Shown: positions 16,610 through 25,404 of the stretch, one piece after another
How the letters are laid out: every line of letters starts with the position of its first letter
Position numbering within the stretch: the stretch's first letter is position 1
The notes under the pieces: model-generated
What the model was told of the DNA's origin: nothing
What the model saw: the letters and a program-made list of their open reading frames with translations, nothing else
Database searches by the model: none
Position numbers and translations under genes: made by a program
Origin: Nostoc sp. TCL26-01
GTDB taxonomy: Bacteria; Cyanobacteriota; Cyanobacteriia; Cyanobacteriales; Nostocaceae
Length of the DNA stretch: 64,000 nt
Assembly (NCBI RefSeq): GCF_013393945.1
Contig: NZ_CP040297.1
Coordinates: forward strand, 248,001 to 312,000
Reading direction: 5' to 3'

Positions 16610-18754
16610 GTGTCTAACATCAGTCTAAAATCAGGAAAATTTATGACTAATTCTTTACCAAATACAGTTAAATTTCGGCACATCTCCAAAATTCTCATGC
16701 GCCGACGGTTCATCGTCATAGGTGTTTCTTGTGTTGTCATGTCAGTCACGAGTGTTATGGCTATCATGACTAAACCTAACTACAAGAGCTATATGCAGAT
16801 ATTAGTAAGTGCTAATGTAGCTGAAGAAGTAGGTGGAAAAAATAGTCAATTAACCAATGATTATTATGCGACTCAAAAGAATTTAATGCTCAGTTCTAAA
16901 TTAATAGATGCAGCCGTCAAATTATTGCGTCCTGATTATCCTCAGATTAATGTAGGAGAGATTAAAGAAAAAATAGCAGTTTTAGAATTGCCTCAGTTAG
17001 CAGATGAGCCAGTAATTAATTCGAGTATTAATCCCATCTTAAACATTTCTTTTCAAGATAACGATCCAGTTAAAACCCAGAAAGTACTTTTAGCTCTACA
17101 ACAAGTCTATCAAAACTACAATTTAGAGGAACGCAAGGAGCGTTTTAATCAAGGATTAGCTTTTATTAATACTCGCTTACCAGTGATTAAAAATCAGGTA
17201 AAACAAGCTGAGAAAAAATTAGAGCAATTCCGAAAAAAGCATAATGTCTTAGACCCAGAATTACAAAGTAAAATATTAGTAAAATCTCTGGCTGATATTC
17301 AACAACAGTTACAAATCACTCGCGCACAGCTACAAGATGTACAAACACGCTACCAAAACTTAGAACAAAAAATTGCTGATTCTAGCCGCAAAGCAGCTTT
17401 TTCTTTACGATTAAATCAATCAAGTCGCTATCAAACTCTGTTGAGTGAGTTGCAAAAAACAGAACAAGCTTTAACTCAAGAACAACTACGCTATACAGAT
17501 GATTCTCCTGTTGTTCAAACTTTAAAGCAAGAACGCCAGAGTCAATTAAAATTATTACAGCAAGAGCTAAAGCGACTGACTGCTGAAAGTACACAAGAAA
17601 TAGAGGAAGCACAAAAGCAATTTGTGGGAGTTGATCCCAATCTTGTGGAAGAATTAATCCAATTACAAACAACGGCTCTTGGATTAGTTGCTAATGAAAA
17701 AAGTCTAGCAGAATCAGAACAGCGTACTCGTTTGGAGTTGAGCAAATATCCTACATTGATAGCAGAATATCAGCGTTTATTACCAGAGGTAGAAACTCAA
17801 CGCAAAACTTTAGAGCAAATGCTGCAAGCACAACAGTCAGTGGGATTGAAAATTGCTCAAGGTGGTTTTGATTGGCAAGTTTTGGAAGAACCAACTTTAG
17901 GAACTTACTCTAGCAATGATAGATTATGGTTGGTAATTGCAGGTATGGTGACTGGGCCGATTTTAGGTGTGGTGATGGCGCTGATATGGGGAATGCGTCA
18001 TCGAATTATTCATTCTGCACAAGAGTTGCAAAAAGTGGCAAACTTAAGATTACTAGGAGCAGTACCGAAACTAGCACCACGCGCTATGGAAAAACGCTTG
18101 CCTAGTTTATCTTGGCTGGGAGAGAGCAAACTTCCTCCAGCGGTAATTGAGGCTGAATCTTGGCTACCTTGCCATGAAACTTTAGATATGGTGTATCAAA
18201 ACACCCAAATATTGAAGTATCCGTTTTCTTTCAAGTCTGTGATGATAACTTCAGCGCTACCAGGAGAAGGAAGAACAACTCTAGCGCTGGGGTTAGCAGC
18301 TAGTGCGGCGCATATGCACAGACGAGTACTATTAATTGATGCTAACTTACGATCGCCTAAATTACACAAAACTCTCCAACTATCTAACGATTGGGGATTA
18401 TCTCTGCTTTTATTAGATGAGACAAATTCACAATTTCAAGATTACATCCAACCAATTCATCCAGCGATCGACATCTTGACCGCAGGCCCAACACCAGAAG
18501 ATGCGGTAAAATTACTCAGTTCTCAACATCTCAAGGAACTGATTGAGTCATTTGAGGAAACCTACGACCTAGTTTTAATCGATGCTCCCCCTATCTTAGG
18601 TACAGTCGATGCCAGGATATTAGCTTCCTATTGCAATGGTATTATGATGGTTGGGCGTATTGGTTGGGTAACTCAAACTGAACTAACTCAAGCCGTGGAA
18701 ATTTTGAACAGACTAAATTTAGTCGGGATTATTGCGAATGAAGTTGGTCGTTAG
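16610..18754 (+). CDS. Wzz/GumC-type polysaccharide co-polymerase with degenerate BY-kinase domain
   Basis: A 714-residue inner-membrane protein of exopolysaccharide export. Residues 20-60 contain the Wzz N-terminal helix (FIVIGVSCVVMSVTSVMAIM). A long coiled coil spans 170-430, a second helix (about 440-465) carries LWLVIAGMVTGPILGVVMAL, and a tyrosine-autokinase-like ATPase domain covers 535-714. The P-loop reads SALPGEGRTTL: the invariant Lys is Arg555. Walker A' reads LIDANLRSP, with Asn579 where Asp is usual. Walker B (DLVLIDAPPILG) is intact. There is no tyrosine cluster at the C-terminus. GTG is taken as start because AGAGG lies 9 bases upstream. Probably chain-length control without kinase activity. 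Confidence 0.9.
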   Translation: MSNISLKSGKFMTNSLPNTVKFRHISKILMRRRFIVIGVSCVVMSVTSVMAIMTKPNYKSYMQILVSANVAEEVGGKNSQLTNDYYATQKNLMLSSKLIDAAVKLLRPDYPQINVGEIKEKIAVLELPQLADEPVINSSINPILNISFQDNDPVKTQKVLLALQQVYQNYNLEERKERFNQGLAFINTRLPVIKNQVKQAEKKLEQFRKKHNVLDPELQSKILVKSLADIQQQLQITRAQLQDVQTRYQNLEQKIADSSRKAAFSLRLNQSSRYQTLLSELQKTEQALTQEQLRYTDDSPVVQTLKQERQSQLKLLQQELKRLTAESTQEIEEAQKQFVGVDPNLVEELIQLQTTALGLVANEKSLAESEQRTRLELSKYPTLIAEYQRLLPEVETQRKTLEQMLQAQQSVGLKIAQGGFDWQVLEEPTLGTYSSNDRLWLVIAGMVTGPILGVVMALIWGMRHRIIHSAQELQKVANLRLLGAVPKLAPRAMEKRLPSLSWLGESKLPPAVIEAESWLPCHETLDMVYQNTQILKYPFSFKSVMITSALPGEGRTTLALGLAASAAHMHRRVLLIDANLRSPKLHKTLQLSNDWGLSLLLLDETNSQFQDYIQPIHPAIDILTAGPTPEDAVKLLSSQHLKELIESFEETYDLVLIDAPPILGTVDARILASYCNGIMMVGRIGWVTQTELTQAVEILNRLNLVGIIANEVGR

Positions 18755-18895
18755 TCAATAGTCAATAGTCAATAGTCAATAGTCAGCACTCTCCTACCTG
18801 CGACTTTCACTCAGCACTCCCTCACTCCCTCACTCCCTCACTCAGCACGGGCTGAACGCCCCGCTACCGCTAACAGCACTCAGCACTCACTCCCT
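18755..18895. repeat. Heptamer array and CAGCACGGGC repeat
   Basis: GTCAATA units, CTCACTCC units, a copy of the CAGCACGGGC family (18841-18888) and CAGCACTC units fill the whole gap between convergent genes. Confidence 0.9.
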
Positions 18896-19774
18896 TTACG
18901 GATGGCTGGCGCGGTAAACTGGGCTTAATTGGCGATAGTTATTTAGCAAATTGAAGAACTTTTCAAAATCAAAGCTTAGGGGGTCTACTCTTTGTCCAGA
19001 ACGATCTACATTTTTATGAGTGGTAATGCGATCGTCTGGTACTTGACTTTGGGCAATTAACCAAGCTAAAGAATTATATTGTGTCTGTGTGTAGCCACTA
19101 TGAGATTTTAAGAAATTATTACCGCGTCCATCTGGGGGAGTTTCTAAAGAAACATGATAAGCAAAGTTATTTACAGATGGTGGTAAGTTAGGGTTGGTTT
19201 GTACTGTTTCTGTTCCATCTGTCCCTGCAAAAATTGAGTTAGCAGCACCAAAAGCACGTTTTTCTGGCGGTACTAAATATATGACAGTACCATCTAGTGT
19301 GACTATGGCGTGGTAGCTAGCTTGGACATTTTCATCTGTGTGGGGTGTTTGAAAAAAGTTAACCGCACTAGAAGCAGAATCACTAGTTTCGTGAATCACG
19401 ATGATTGGTTGATTCTTTAAAGCTATGCCATTAGCGTCTGTAGTATATCTGTCACCATAATTGCTGGGGTCTACTGCCGCTACTCCATATCTGGGTTTAT
19501 ACTGGGCAAAAGCTTGTGTAGTAGTGTATCTGCTAGTAACCTGATTTTTCGTAACTGATGATTTAGGTACAGATGGGGCTTCCTTAACTTCTCTTTTCAC
19601 AGACTGGACTTGTTGAATTTGGGGATATTGTTGACTCCAAGCAGCAATTTCTGGATTTGATGAGGCTGTATTCTTTTGTAACTGTGTAGCTTTCCCAGCC
19701 AAAAGTGCCAAAATTAGAGCAGCTAACATCAGAAAAATCAGCGTTACTCTAGTCGCCCAGTCACGGAGTCCCAT
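18896..19774 (-). CDS. N-acetylmuramoyl-L-alanine amidase (Amidase_2 family)
   Basis: A 292-residue, probably membrane-anchored peptidoglycan amidase. An N-terminal helix (12-27, VTLIFLMLAALILALLAG) is followed by a linker and an Amidase_2 domain at about 120-285. Zinc-site elements: the first His in IIVIHETSDS, the second in NNFAYHVSLET, and the third region ITTHKNVDRSGQRVDPLSFD, the usual H-x-x-V-x-x-x-G-x-K/R-x-DP motif. It cleaves the amide between MurNAc and L-Ala. It is convergent with the polysaccharide co-polymerase gene. Confidence 0.92.
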   Translation of the reverse strand: MGLRDWATRVTLIFLMLAALILALLAGKATQLQKNTASSNPEIAAWSQQYPQIQQVQSVKREVKEAPSVPKSSVTKNQVTSRYTTTQAFAQYKPRYGVAAVDPSNYGDRYTTDANGIALKNQPIIVIHETSDSASSAVNFFQTPHTDENVQASYHAIVTLDGTVIYLVPPEKRAFGAANSIFAGTDGTETVQTNPNLPPSVNNFAYHVSLETPPDGRGNNFLKSHSGYTQTQYNSLAWLIAQSQVPDDRITTHKNVDRSGQRVDPLSFDFEKFFNLLNNYRQLSPVYRASHP

Positions 19775-19891
19775 TTTTTTATACTTGTAAAGCTGTTTGA
19801 TTTAATATTAGTATATTTTCCCTCATGCACAATAGAAGACAAATACAATTTTTTCTGCACTGAGAACTATTTCTCTAGACGCGCATTTCTC

Positions 19892-19983
19892 ATAAAACGG
19901 TAGGGGCGGGTTGACAAGATATTCGTGAATGATGGAAGCAGATTTGTGAACCCGCCCCTACAGCCTGTGGACTTCTGTTTTAT
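19892..19983. mobile_element. Miniature inverted-repeat element (GTAGGGGCGGGTT family)
   Basis: Outer ends ATAAAAC/GTTTTAT are inverted, and inner arms GTAGGGGCGGGTTGACA and TGTGAACCCGCCCCTAC pair almost perfectly. It occupies most of the gap between the amidase gene and the membrane protein gene. No coding capacity. Confidence 0.65.
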
Positions 19984-19992
19984 AAATATGAT

Positions 19993-20427
19993 TTACAACC
20001 ACTGTCCCCCACGATAACGCCAACGGGGAAAGAGGATACGCATGAGACTTTGGGAAATGAGAAAAACTGCTAACCAGACTAAGCTATAGTGGAGCAGAAA
20101 AATTTCGGGTGATAATTCTTCTTTAGGTAGAGGTATTGGTAAAAAACCAAAGAGTTTGACTCCACAGAAAACAAAGATGAATTCCCAAATACCAGCTATG
20201 ACCTGAAAAGCGGCTGGCCAATCTCTATCCCAACGAAACTTTTGGATGTAGATGTAAATTATGTCCCATCCTAAACCAAAAATAGCAATATAACCCAGAA
20301 TCCAAAAATAAACAGAATTCGGGCTAGAACCAATTAAACCTAGTGCAAAAGGCAAAGAAACTAATACACCCACGGTAGCCAGTAATAAAAGCCTTGTTTG
20401 CCAACGACCAAATAAAGTTGGAGTCAT
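19993..20427 (-). CDS. Unknown polytopic membrane protein (about 144 aa)
   Basis: From ATG at 20427 the protein is 144 residues with four hydrophobic segments: LLLLATVGVLVSLPFALGLIG, VYFWILGYIAIFGLGWDIIYIYI, AGIWEFIFVFCGVKLFGFL and LHYSLVWLAVFLISQSLM. The frame stays open upstream to 20634, but that extra 69-codon part is built from dispersed repeats (CTGGGGA units giving SPVPSPQS and an inverted-repeat element end). ATG 20427 (MTPTLFGRWQTR) is therefore the more likely start. Function unknown. Confidence 0.75.
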   Translation of the reverse strand: MTPTLFGRWQTRLLLLATVGVLVSLPFALGLIGSSPNSVYFWILGYIAIFGLGWDIIYIYIQKFRWDRDWPAAFQVIAGIWEFIFVFCGVKLFGFLPIPLPKEELSPEIFLLHYSLVWLAVFLISQSLMRILFPRWRYRGGQWL

Positions 20428-20810
20428 AAGAGTAATGAGTGCTGAGTAGAATAGGTAGTAATTATAGTAATCCGATTTGATTTCTGAATCACTAGTAGAG
20501 GTAAGGGACTGGGGACTGGGGACTGGGGACTGGAAAGAAAGAATAAAGGTGTACTGAGTTTTGTATGCGTAAGCGCAGGCTACGCCAACAAAAATCAAAT
20601 ATGAGTGCCATAGTAGGAGGTGGTCATTATTCACCCTAAACTTAAGCGGTAAGCGTCGGGATTTTGTTTACAAATCAGCTATCCATAGTAAATAAATATA
20701 AGCTAAACAATCTACCGATGACAGCAATTGCTTGAGAATTGTGATGTTTCTTGCTACCTTAACAGCACTCTTATACAGAGGCGATTTATCCCATCTCGAC
20801 CAAGACTCTT

Positions 20811-21530
20811 TCAAGTCAGTTGATAAGCTGATGGAGCATGATAGGCTGCTAGTGGTTCCCAATTCATGACATCTTCTAATAAAGCTTGATAGCCCAAGGT
20901 ATTAGGATGAAGCCCATCTTCACTAAGGCGTTGATTGCGCCATGCTTCACCGCGTACTATCCATTGGTCGAAAATATCTAAATAGGGAATTTGTCTTTGT
21001 TTGCAAGCAATGCGCGTGGCTTCTTTGTAACGATACTGATCGGCATGATTAAAATAAAAGCAGTCTAAAAAAGGCATTTTGGCTTCATTGACTGGAACCA
21101 TACCGACAAATAGCACAGGACATAGTTGCTGTGCTTGGTCTAGTAGAGAAGCCATTTCTGATGCAAATACAGCAATATCTGTATAGTTACGTCCATTGGG
21201 ACGAGCTAACCGGGCTGAATCATTAACTCCAACAGAGAGGATAATTAAGTCAGGGACTTGATTTCGCAATTCGCCACGATGGCGAAATTCTACTTCTAGC
21301 CTTTGGGCTACTTGCTGAGTGCGATCGCCTCTTACTCCCAAATTATACAGGACGTGACCAGAGCTATTGGGTAACATCCACCTGCGCCGCAATTGCTCGA
21401 CCCAACCCCCTGTTTCTGGGTCGCCAAAGCCATATACTAAGCTATCCCCCAGTGCAATAATCTTCAAAGGCTGACATGGTTTCGGCGCTAAAGACAGCTG
21501 CATTGAGGAATGAACTGGAAATGTTTGCAT
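20811..21530 (-). CDS. GDSL/SGNH-type esterase
   Basis: A 239-residue SGNH hydrolase. Block I IIALGDSLVYGFGDPETGGW carries the nucleophile Ser; block II YNLGVRGDRT gives the oxyanion Gly; block III LSVGVNDSARL the Asn; block V SEDGLHPNTLGYQALL the Asp and His. All four are intact. The substrate is unknown (ester, thioester or acyl group). No clear signal peptide. An internal ATG (MQLSLAPKP) is a possible alternative start. Confidence 0.92.
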   Translation of the reverse strand: MQTFPVHSSMQLSLAPKPCQPLKIIALGDSLVYGFGDPETGGWVEQLRRRWMLPNSSGHVLYNLGVRGDRTQQVAQRLEVEFRHRGELRNQVPDLIILSVGVNDSARLARPNGRNYTDIAVFASEMASLLDQAQQLCPVLFVGMVPVNEAKMPFLDCFYFNHADQYRYKEATRIACKQRQIPYLDIFDQWIVRGEAWRNQRLSEDGLHPNTLGYQALLEDVMNWEPLAAYHAPSAYQLT

Positions 21531-21632
21531 CTTAAAAAGACTTTATTTTATATCTTTACAAGATTCTATACATTTCTACACCATTACAGAGTATCTTTCT
21601 TGTCTTTTATTGCGGAAATTTCATATTTCTGG

Positions 21633-21778
21633 GGTCAATGGTCAATGGTCAATGGTCATTAGTCAATGGTCAATGGTCAATGGTCAATGGTCAATGGTCA
21701 ATGGTCACTACTCAGCACTCAGGACTCAGCACTCAGCACTCAGTACTCAGCACTCAGGACTCAGCACTCCCCACTCAA
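21633..21778. repeat. Long GGTCAAT heptamer array plus CAGCACTC units
   Basis: About ten GGTCAATG/GGTCATTA units are followed by CAGCACTCAGGACT-type units. It runs right up to, and slightly into, the 3' end of the FHA-flavoprotein gene. Confidence 0.92.
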
Positions 21779-23733
21779 CATGGTGATTGATTAAAGACCC
21801 ACTTCAACCATTGCCCAAAAGAACTGAATACATTTAGACGCTTGATTCCAGGTGCGCGGGCGGCGGCGAGTCCATCGACAGCGACTAAGGCGGCGTATTG
21901 TAAACCTAAGAAACTATCAACGGCGGCGTAGGGGCCACCCAGGGTAATGGCCCCGGCTGCGTACATTTGACTTTTCCCATTGCGCATTTCGGGAATTTCA
22001 AAATTATTGGCAACAGCCAAGCGTCCTAAATAATTTAGAGGTAGGTTGTAATGCTTGACAAAATCATCTAGCAAAGGGCTAACTTGCGCCTTGGCATCTA
22101 AACCAGTGGCATCAATAATAAAGTCAGCTGCCAAGTTCATTTGCCCAAAACCTTTTTCCTGAATTTCGGTAATCGTGCGATTTTGTGCGTCTCGTTCTAC
22201 CCCTTTCACCTCACCAAAAGTAATTTGATACCAACCTTCTCTCAACCCTTCTTCCGTAATGCGTTGCCAGTCTCGACGGTCGGCGGTAGTTGTTCCACCC
22301 CAATCTGCTAACATACTTTTGCGTTCTTCTGGGCTGGCTTTTTCTAGCATGGCGCGTAGTTCACCACTCCAACAGCCTTTTGGCCAGTTAAAAGGTTGAA
22401 ACTCGTAATGATTTTTAACTACACGCTGGGCTTTTTGAAATTTATTGCCTTGGGGTTTAGGCGATCGCATTAAATGCAAAACTGTAATGTTAGGATTTTT
22501 TCGCCGCGCCTCATAAATCCGTTGTACGACACGGGAAGCGACAATTCCCCTACCGCGAATCATCACCGTCCCACCTTGGCGTTCTAATTGTTCATATACA
22601 TGATTATGTGCTTCATAGGCATTTACCACAGATTTAAAATCTTGATATTTTTCTCTGAAAGCTTGCAAATCTGGGAGAAATTGAATTGCTGGATACCCAG
22701 TAGCCAAGTGTAAATAACGAGTCACAACAAAAGCGTGTTTTCCCTGACCTTGAGAATAGGCTACACAATATCTACCATCATCCGTTTTGCGAATTGCCCT
22801 GACTCGTCCATAACGATAAATTTGACTCCAGCCAATGCGCTTGGCTTCCCGGTCAATGGAGTCAAAAACATTACCAGAACGGGGAGTATAAGTTTCAGCA
22901 AAAGCTGGTTCGGCAAACACTTGCCATAAATACTTGCAAGCCGTGTTTAAATTACCTTTGGTGAGATCCCGCCAAGCTTCTCGCCAAGCATAACTAGGCC
23001 AACCCCACACACTATCAGGACAAGAATCAGAATTTGATCGCAATCTCTCATGTAAAGGTATTTGCGAATTCATGCAAAGCCGTCGATAACGGGCATAAGG
23101 TTCTGGTTCTAAGCCCAAAGCGATAATCTTATCGGCACGCACACCACTAACTCGCACCAAATCAACCCAAACGAAACTACCTAGTCCAGCCCCCACAGCT
23201 AAATAGTCACATTCATCTACAGGTAAGCCGGTAGCGTGCAATGCTTGTACAGGAACCTGTTCTACTTGAAATACTGGTGGGGGAAAATTGCTGCCCAGAG
23301 GTGTGACTGGTGGGGCTGGCGGTATGCTGGGATCAGGAAGATTGGTTTTGGGGTTAAATTGAATTAATGAAGGCGGATTAGTAACTTGAACAGTGGCATT
23401 AGTCGCCAAAGTCACCATCATTATATAAGGGCCAATCTGTAAAGCATCGCCATTAGTCAGAACGCTGCGTGTTTGGCGCTGACCATTGACAAATACACCA
23501 TTAATACTGCCTTGGTCAATTACTACCAGTTGATTTTGTTCCCAAACAATGGCCGCATGATAGCGAGAAACCTCGTTACTATTCAGCAGCATTCTAGAAA
23601 CACGCTGTCCTTCTAGTTCCACAGGCAAACGAGCGAATTCTCGACCAAAAGCCACAGGTATATTCAACTTTGGTTCTCGCCGTTCCCCTGTCGTCGGATC
23701 TTCCCAACTCAATTGAATTTGTAGGTTAGTCAT
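21775..23733 (-). CDS. FHA domain fused to FAD/NAD(P)-binding oxidoreductase
   Basis: A 652-residue two-part protein. Residues 1-110 form an FHA phosphothreonine-binding domain: VAFGREFARLP, the SRYHAAIV core, and IDQGSINGVFVNGQRQ. A proline-rich linker (about 130-165) leads to a flavoprotein at 170-640: the dinucleotide motif YLAVGAGLGSF, a second nucleotide site MIRGRGIVASRVVQ, ADFIIDATGLDA, and the FAD-closing MYAAGAITLGGPYAAVDSF. This layout recalls class B monooxygenase or lysine/ornithine-hydroxylase-like enzymes. The start ATG comes from a heptamer array (MTN). The neighbouring upstream gene also encodes an FHA protein, so a Ser/Thr-kinase-controlled redox step is plausible. Confidence 0.85.
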   Translation of the reverse strand: MTNLQIQLSWEDPTTGERREPKLNIPVAFGREFARLPVELEGQRVSRMLLNSNEVSRYHAAIVWEQNQLVVIDQGSINGVFVNGQRQTRSVLTNGDALQIGPYIMMVTLATNATVQVTNPPSLIQFNPKTNLPDPSIPPAPPVTPLGSNFPPPVFQVEQVPVQALHATGLPVDECDYLAVGAGLGSFVWVDLVRVSGVRADKIIALGLEPEPYARYRRLCMNSQIPLHERLRSNSDSCPDSVWGWPSYAWREAWRDLTKGNLNTACKYLWQVFAEPAFAETYTPRSGNVFDSIDREAKRIGWSQIYRYGRVRAIRKTDDGRYCVAYSQGQGKHAFVVTRYLHLATGYPAIQFLPDLQAFREKYQDFKSVVNAYEAHNHVYEQLERQGGTVMIRGRGIVASRVVQRIYEARRKNPNITVLHLMRSPKPQGNKFQKAQRVVKNHYEFQPFNWPKGCWSGELRAMLEKASPEERKSMLADWGGTTTADRRDWQRITEEGLREGWYQITFGEVKGVERDAQNRTITEIQEKGFGQMNLAADFIIDATGLDAKAQVSPLLDDFVKHYNLPLNYLGRLAVANNFEIPEMRNGKSQMYAAGAITLGGPYAAVDSFLGLQYAALVAVDGLAAARAPGIKRLNVFSSFGQWLKWVFNQSPC

Positions 23734-23877
23734 TGGTCAATAGTCAATAGTCATTGGTCATTGGTCATTGGTCATTGGTCAATAGTCAATAGTCAATAGT
23801 CAGCACTCAGCACTCAGCACTCAGCACTCAGCACGGGCTAAACGCCCCGCTACCGCTAACAGCACTCCCACACTCTC
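23731..23877. repeat. Heptamer array and CAGCACGGGC repeat between the two FHA genes
   Basis: GGTCATT/AGTCAAT units are followed by CAGCACTC units and a CAGCACGGGC family copy (23828-23868). The array supplies the start codon of the FHA-flavoprotein gene. Confidence 0.9.
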
Positions 23878-24483
23878 TCACTCTCTTCTACTATTTGGTG
23901 CTACCAAGACGCTGACTGCTGCTGCTAGAGATGTACCACACCAAGGACAGCCGACTTGTAGATTCTCTTGGGGGGAGATGCGACGGCATTTAGGACACTC
24001 TAAACCGTAAGTTCCTTGTGGTGTCACTGGATGGTGATGATGTACTGGTTGTACTGGCTGTACTGGTGACTGTGGACGTGCAGGAGGTGTTGCTGGACGA
24101 GGATTATTTTGTGGTGGTGTCACTATCAGTGTGGCAGCGATCGCATTAACATTGACAGCAGTGACTTCTAGTTTTGCTTGACCCAGGAAAATAATACTAC
24201 CTTGTTTTAAAGCTTGTTCACCTTGGATAAGTTGTTCTCCATTGATGACGGGGGGATTTTGCGATCGCAAATTTCTGATATAAAAATTTTGTTGCTGAGA
24301 ATCAAAAAAGATTTCTATATGCAGACCTGATACTGTCGGATTAGTCAAAACAATGTCGCACCGGAGAGGATCTCGACCGATGCGGATACTGCCAGGATTT
24401 TTATTTTTACTTAGTTCTTGTTCGTAAATCTGCTGAGTTTTATTTTCACCAGCATCGTGCCACTGTAGAGTTAGTGCGTTCAT
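23878..24483 (-). CDS. FHA domain protein with C-terminal zinc ribbon
   Basis: A 201-residue protein. Residues 25-110 form an FHA domain (SIRIGRDPLRCDIVLTNPTVSG followed by LHIEI, then PPVINGEQLIQGEQAL). A proline/histidine-rich linker (QSPVQPVQPVHHHHPVTPQ) precedes a C-x2-C/C-x2-C zinc ribbon, LECPKCRR and VGCPWCG (about 165-187). It probably binds phosphothreonine partners. It is encoded just before the FHA-flavoprotein gene on the same strand, with a repeat tract between them. Confidence 0.88.
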   Translation of the reverse strand: MNALTLQWHDAGENKTQQIYEQELSKNKNPGSIRIGRDPLRCDIVLTNPTVSGLHIEIFFDSQQQNFYIRNLRSQNPPVINGEQLIQGEQALKQGSIIFLGQAKLEVTAVNVNAIAATLIVTPPQNNPRPATPPARPQSPVQPVQPVHHHHPVTPQGTYGLECPKCRRISPQENLQVGCPWCGTSLAAAVSVLVAPNSRRE

Positions 24484-24609
24484 TGTTCTAACTTTGATAA
24501 CTCGTATTTAGCTACTTCAACTTCTTTCTGTGCGATTCCTAACACGATTGAGTGGTAGTAAGCAAGTTTTGAGAACAAACTTCAACAAATCAACATTGTG
24601 ATTTTTATT

Positions 24610-25281
24610 TTATCGATTAGAGGCTAGCTTATCAGCCACTCGCGTAGTTTCTGGTAAGCGATACTTGGGTGTGCAGCGTAAAACATAGTCAATAGCTGTC
24701 GCTAAACTGATTTTATGACCACTAGAAACATACACAGGTTTAACTCCCACTCTGGTTCGTAAAACTGCACCAATAGTTTCACCCTGATGTATCAAGGGTT
24801 GCCAACTACCTCTAGTTGCTGGTAACTCCTGATGTTGACCAATGAGTAACGATTTTGCTACACCGATTGTGGGTATATTGATAATCACCCCTAAGTGACT
24901 AGCTATACCAAATCTCCGGGGATGGGCGATGCCTTGACCATCACAAAGGATGATATCTGGTGTTGTTTGCATCTTTTCCAAAGCATCAAGGACTGCGGGA
25001 ATTTCTCGAAAAGAAAGGAATCCAGGTATGTAAGGAAAGGAAGTCGGACGATACGCCAGGTGAGTTTCAATTACCTGCAAATCTGGAAAACTCAACACAG
25101 CTACAGCAGCACGACTAATTGTCCCATCAGCTGTAAAACCCATATCTACACCAGCAACATATTCCACAGGTTGTTCTAGTTCATCCTGTGTAATGACTTG
25201 ATTCCGCAATTTTTCTTGAATAACTATTGCTTCTTCTACCGTCACAGGCCAAGCATGAGGTTGATAAATCTTCATAGACAA
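24610..25281 (-). CDS. nfi: Endonuclease V (deoxyinosine 3' endonuclease)
   Basis: A 223-residue DNA-repair nuclease that nicks near deoxyinosine. Signature elements: VAGVDMGF (first catalytic Asp), RPTSFPYIPGFLSFREIP (the PYIP wedge), ILCDGQGIAHPRRFGIASHLG (second Asp, DGQG), GVAKSLL, and VYVSSGHKISLATA (SGH). The length is family-typical and all motifs are intact. Confidence 0.96.
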   Translation of the reverse strand: MSMKIYQPHAWPVTVEEAIVIQEKLRNQVITQDELEQPVEYVAGVDMGFTADGTISRAAVAVLSFPDLQVIETHLAYRPTSFPYIPGFLSFREIPAVLDALEKMQTTPDIILCDGQGIAHPRRFGIASHLGVIINIPTIGVAKSLLIGQHQELPATRGSWQPLIHQGETIGAVLRTRVGVKPVYVSSGHKISLATAIDYVLRCTPKYRLPETTRVADKLASNR

Positions 25282-25404
25282 ACTTGAAGCCTAAATTTTG
25301 CAGTTCTCCACTCACTACTCCCCACTGCCAAATGTTGTTTGTCTTGGTAAATAGGGAATCATGAGCATAGAAGATTGATGGCTTAATTTTTTCCTTATTT
25401 GCTT

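Noticed and set aside
20668..20862. 64-codon minus frame beyond the GDSL gene
   Set aside because: It overlaps the GDSL 3' end. The downstream half looks slightly protein-like, but no family or start signal supports it.
21633..21778. Regular short repeats considered as CRISPR
   Set aside because: These are contiguous 7-base tandem units without spacers; no cas genes are present. The same holds for the other arrays in the window.
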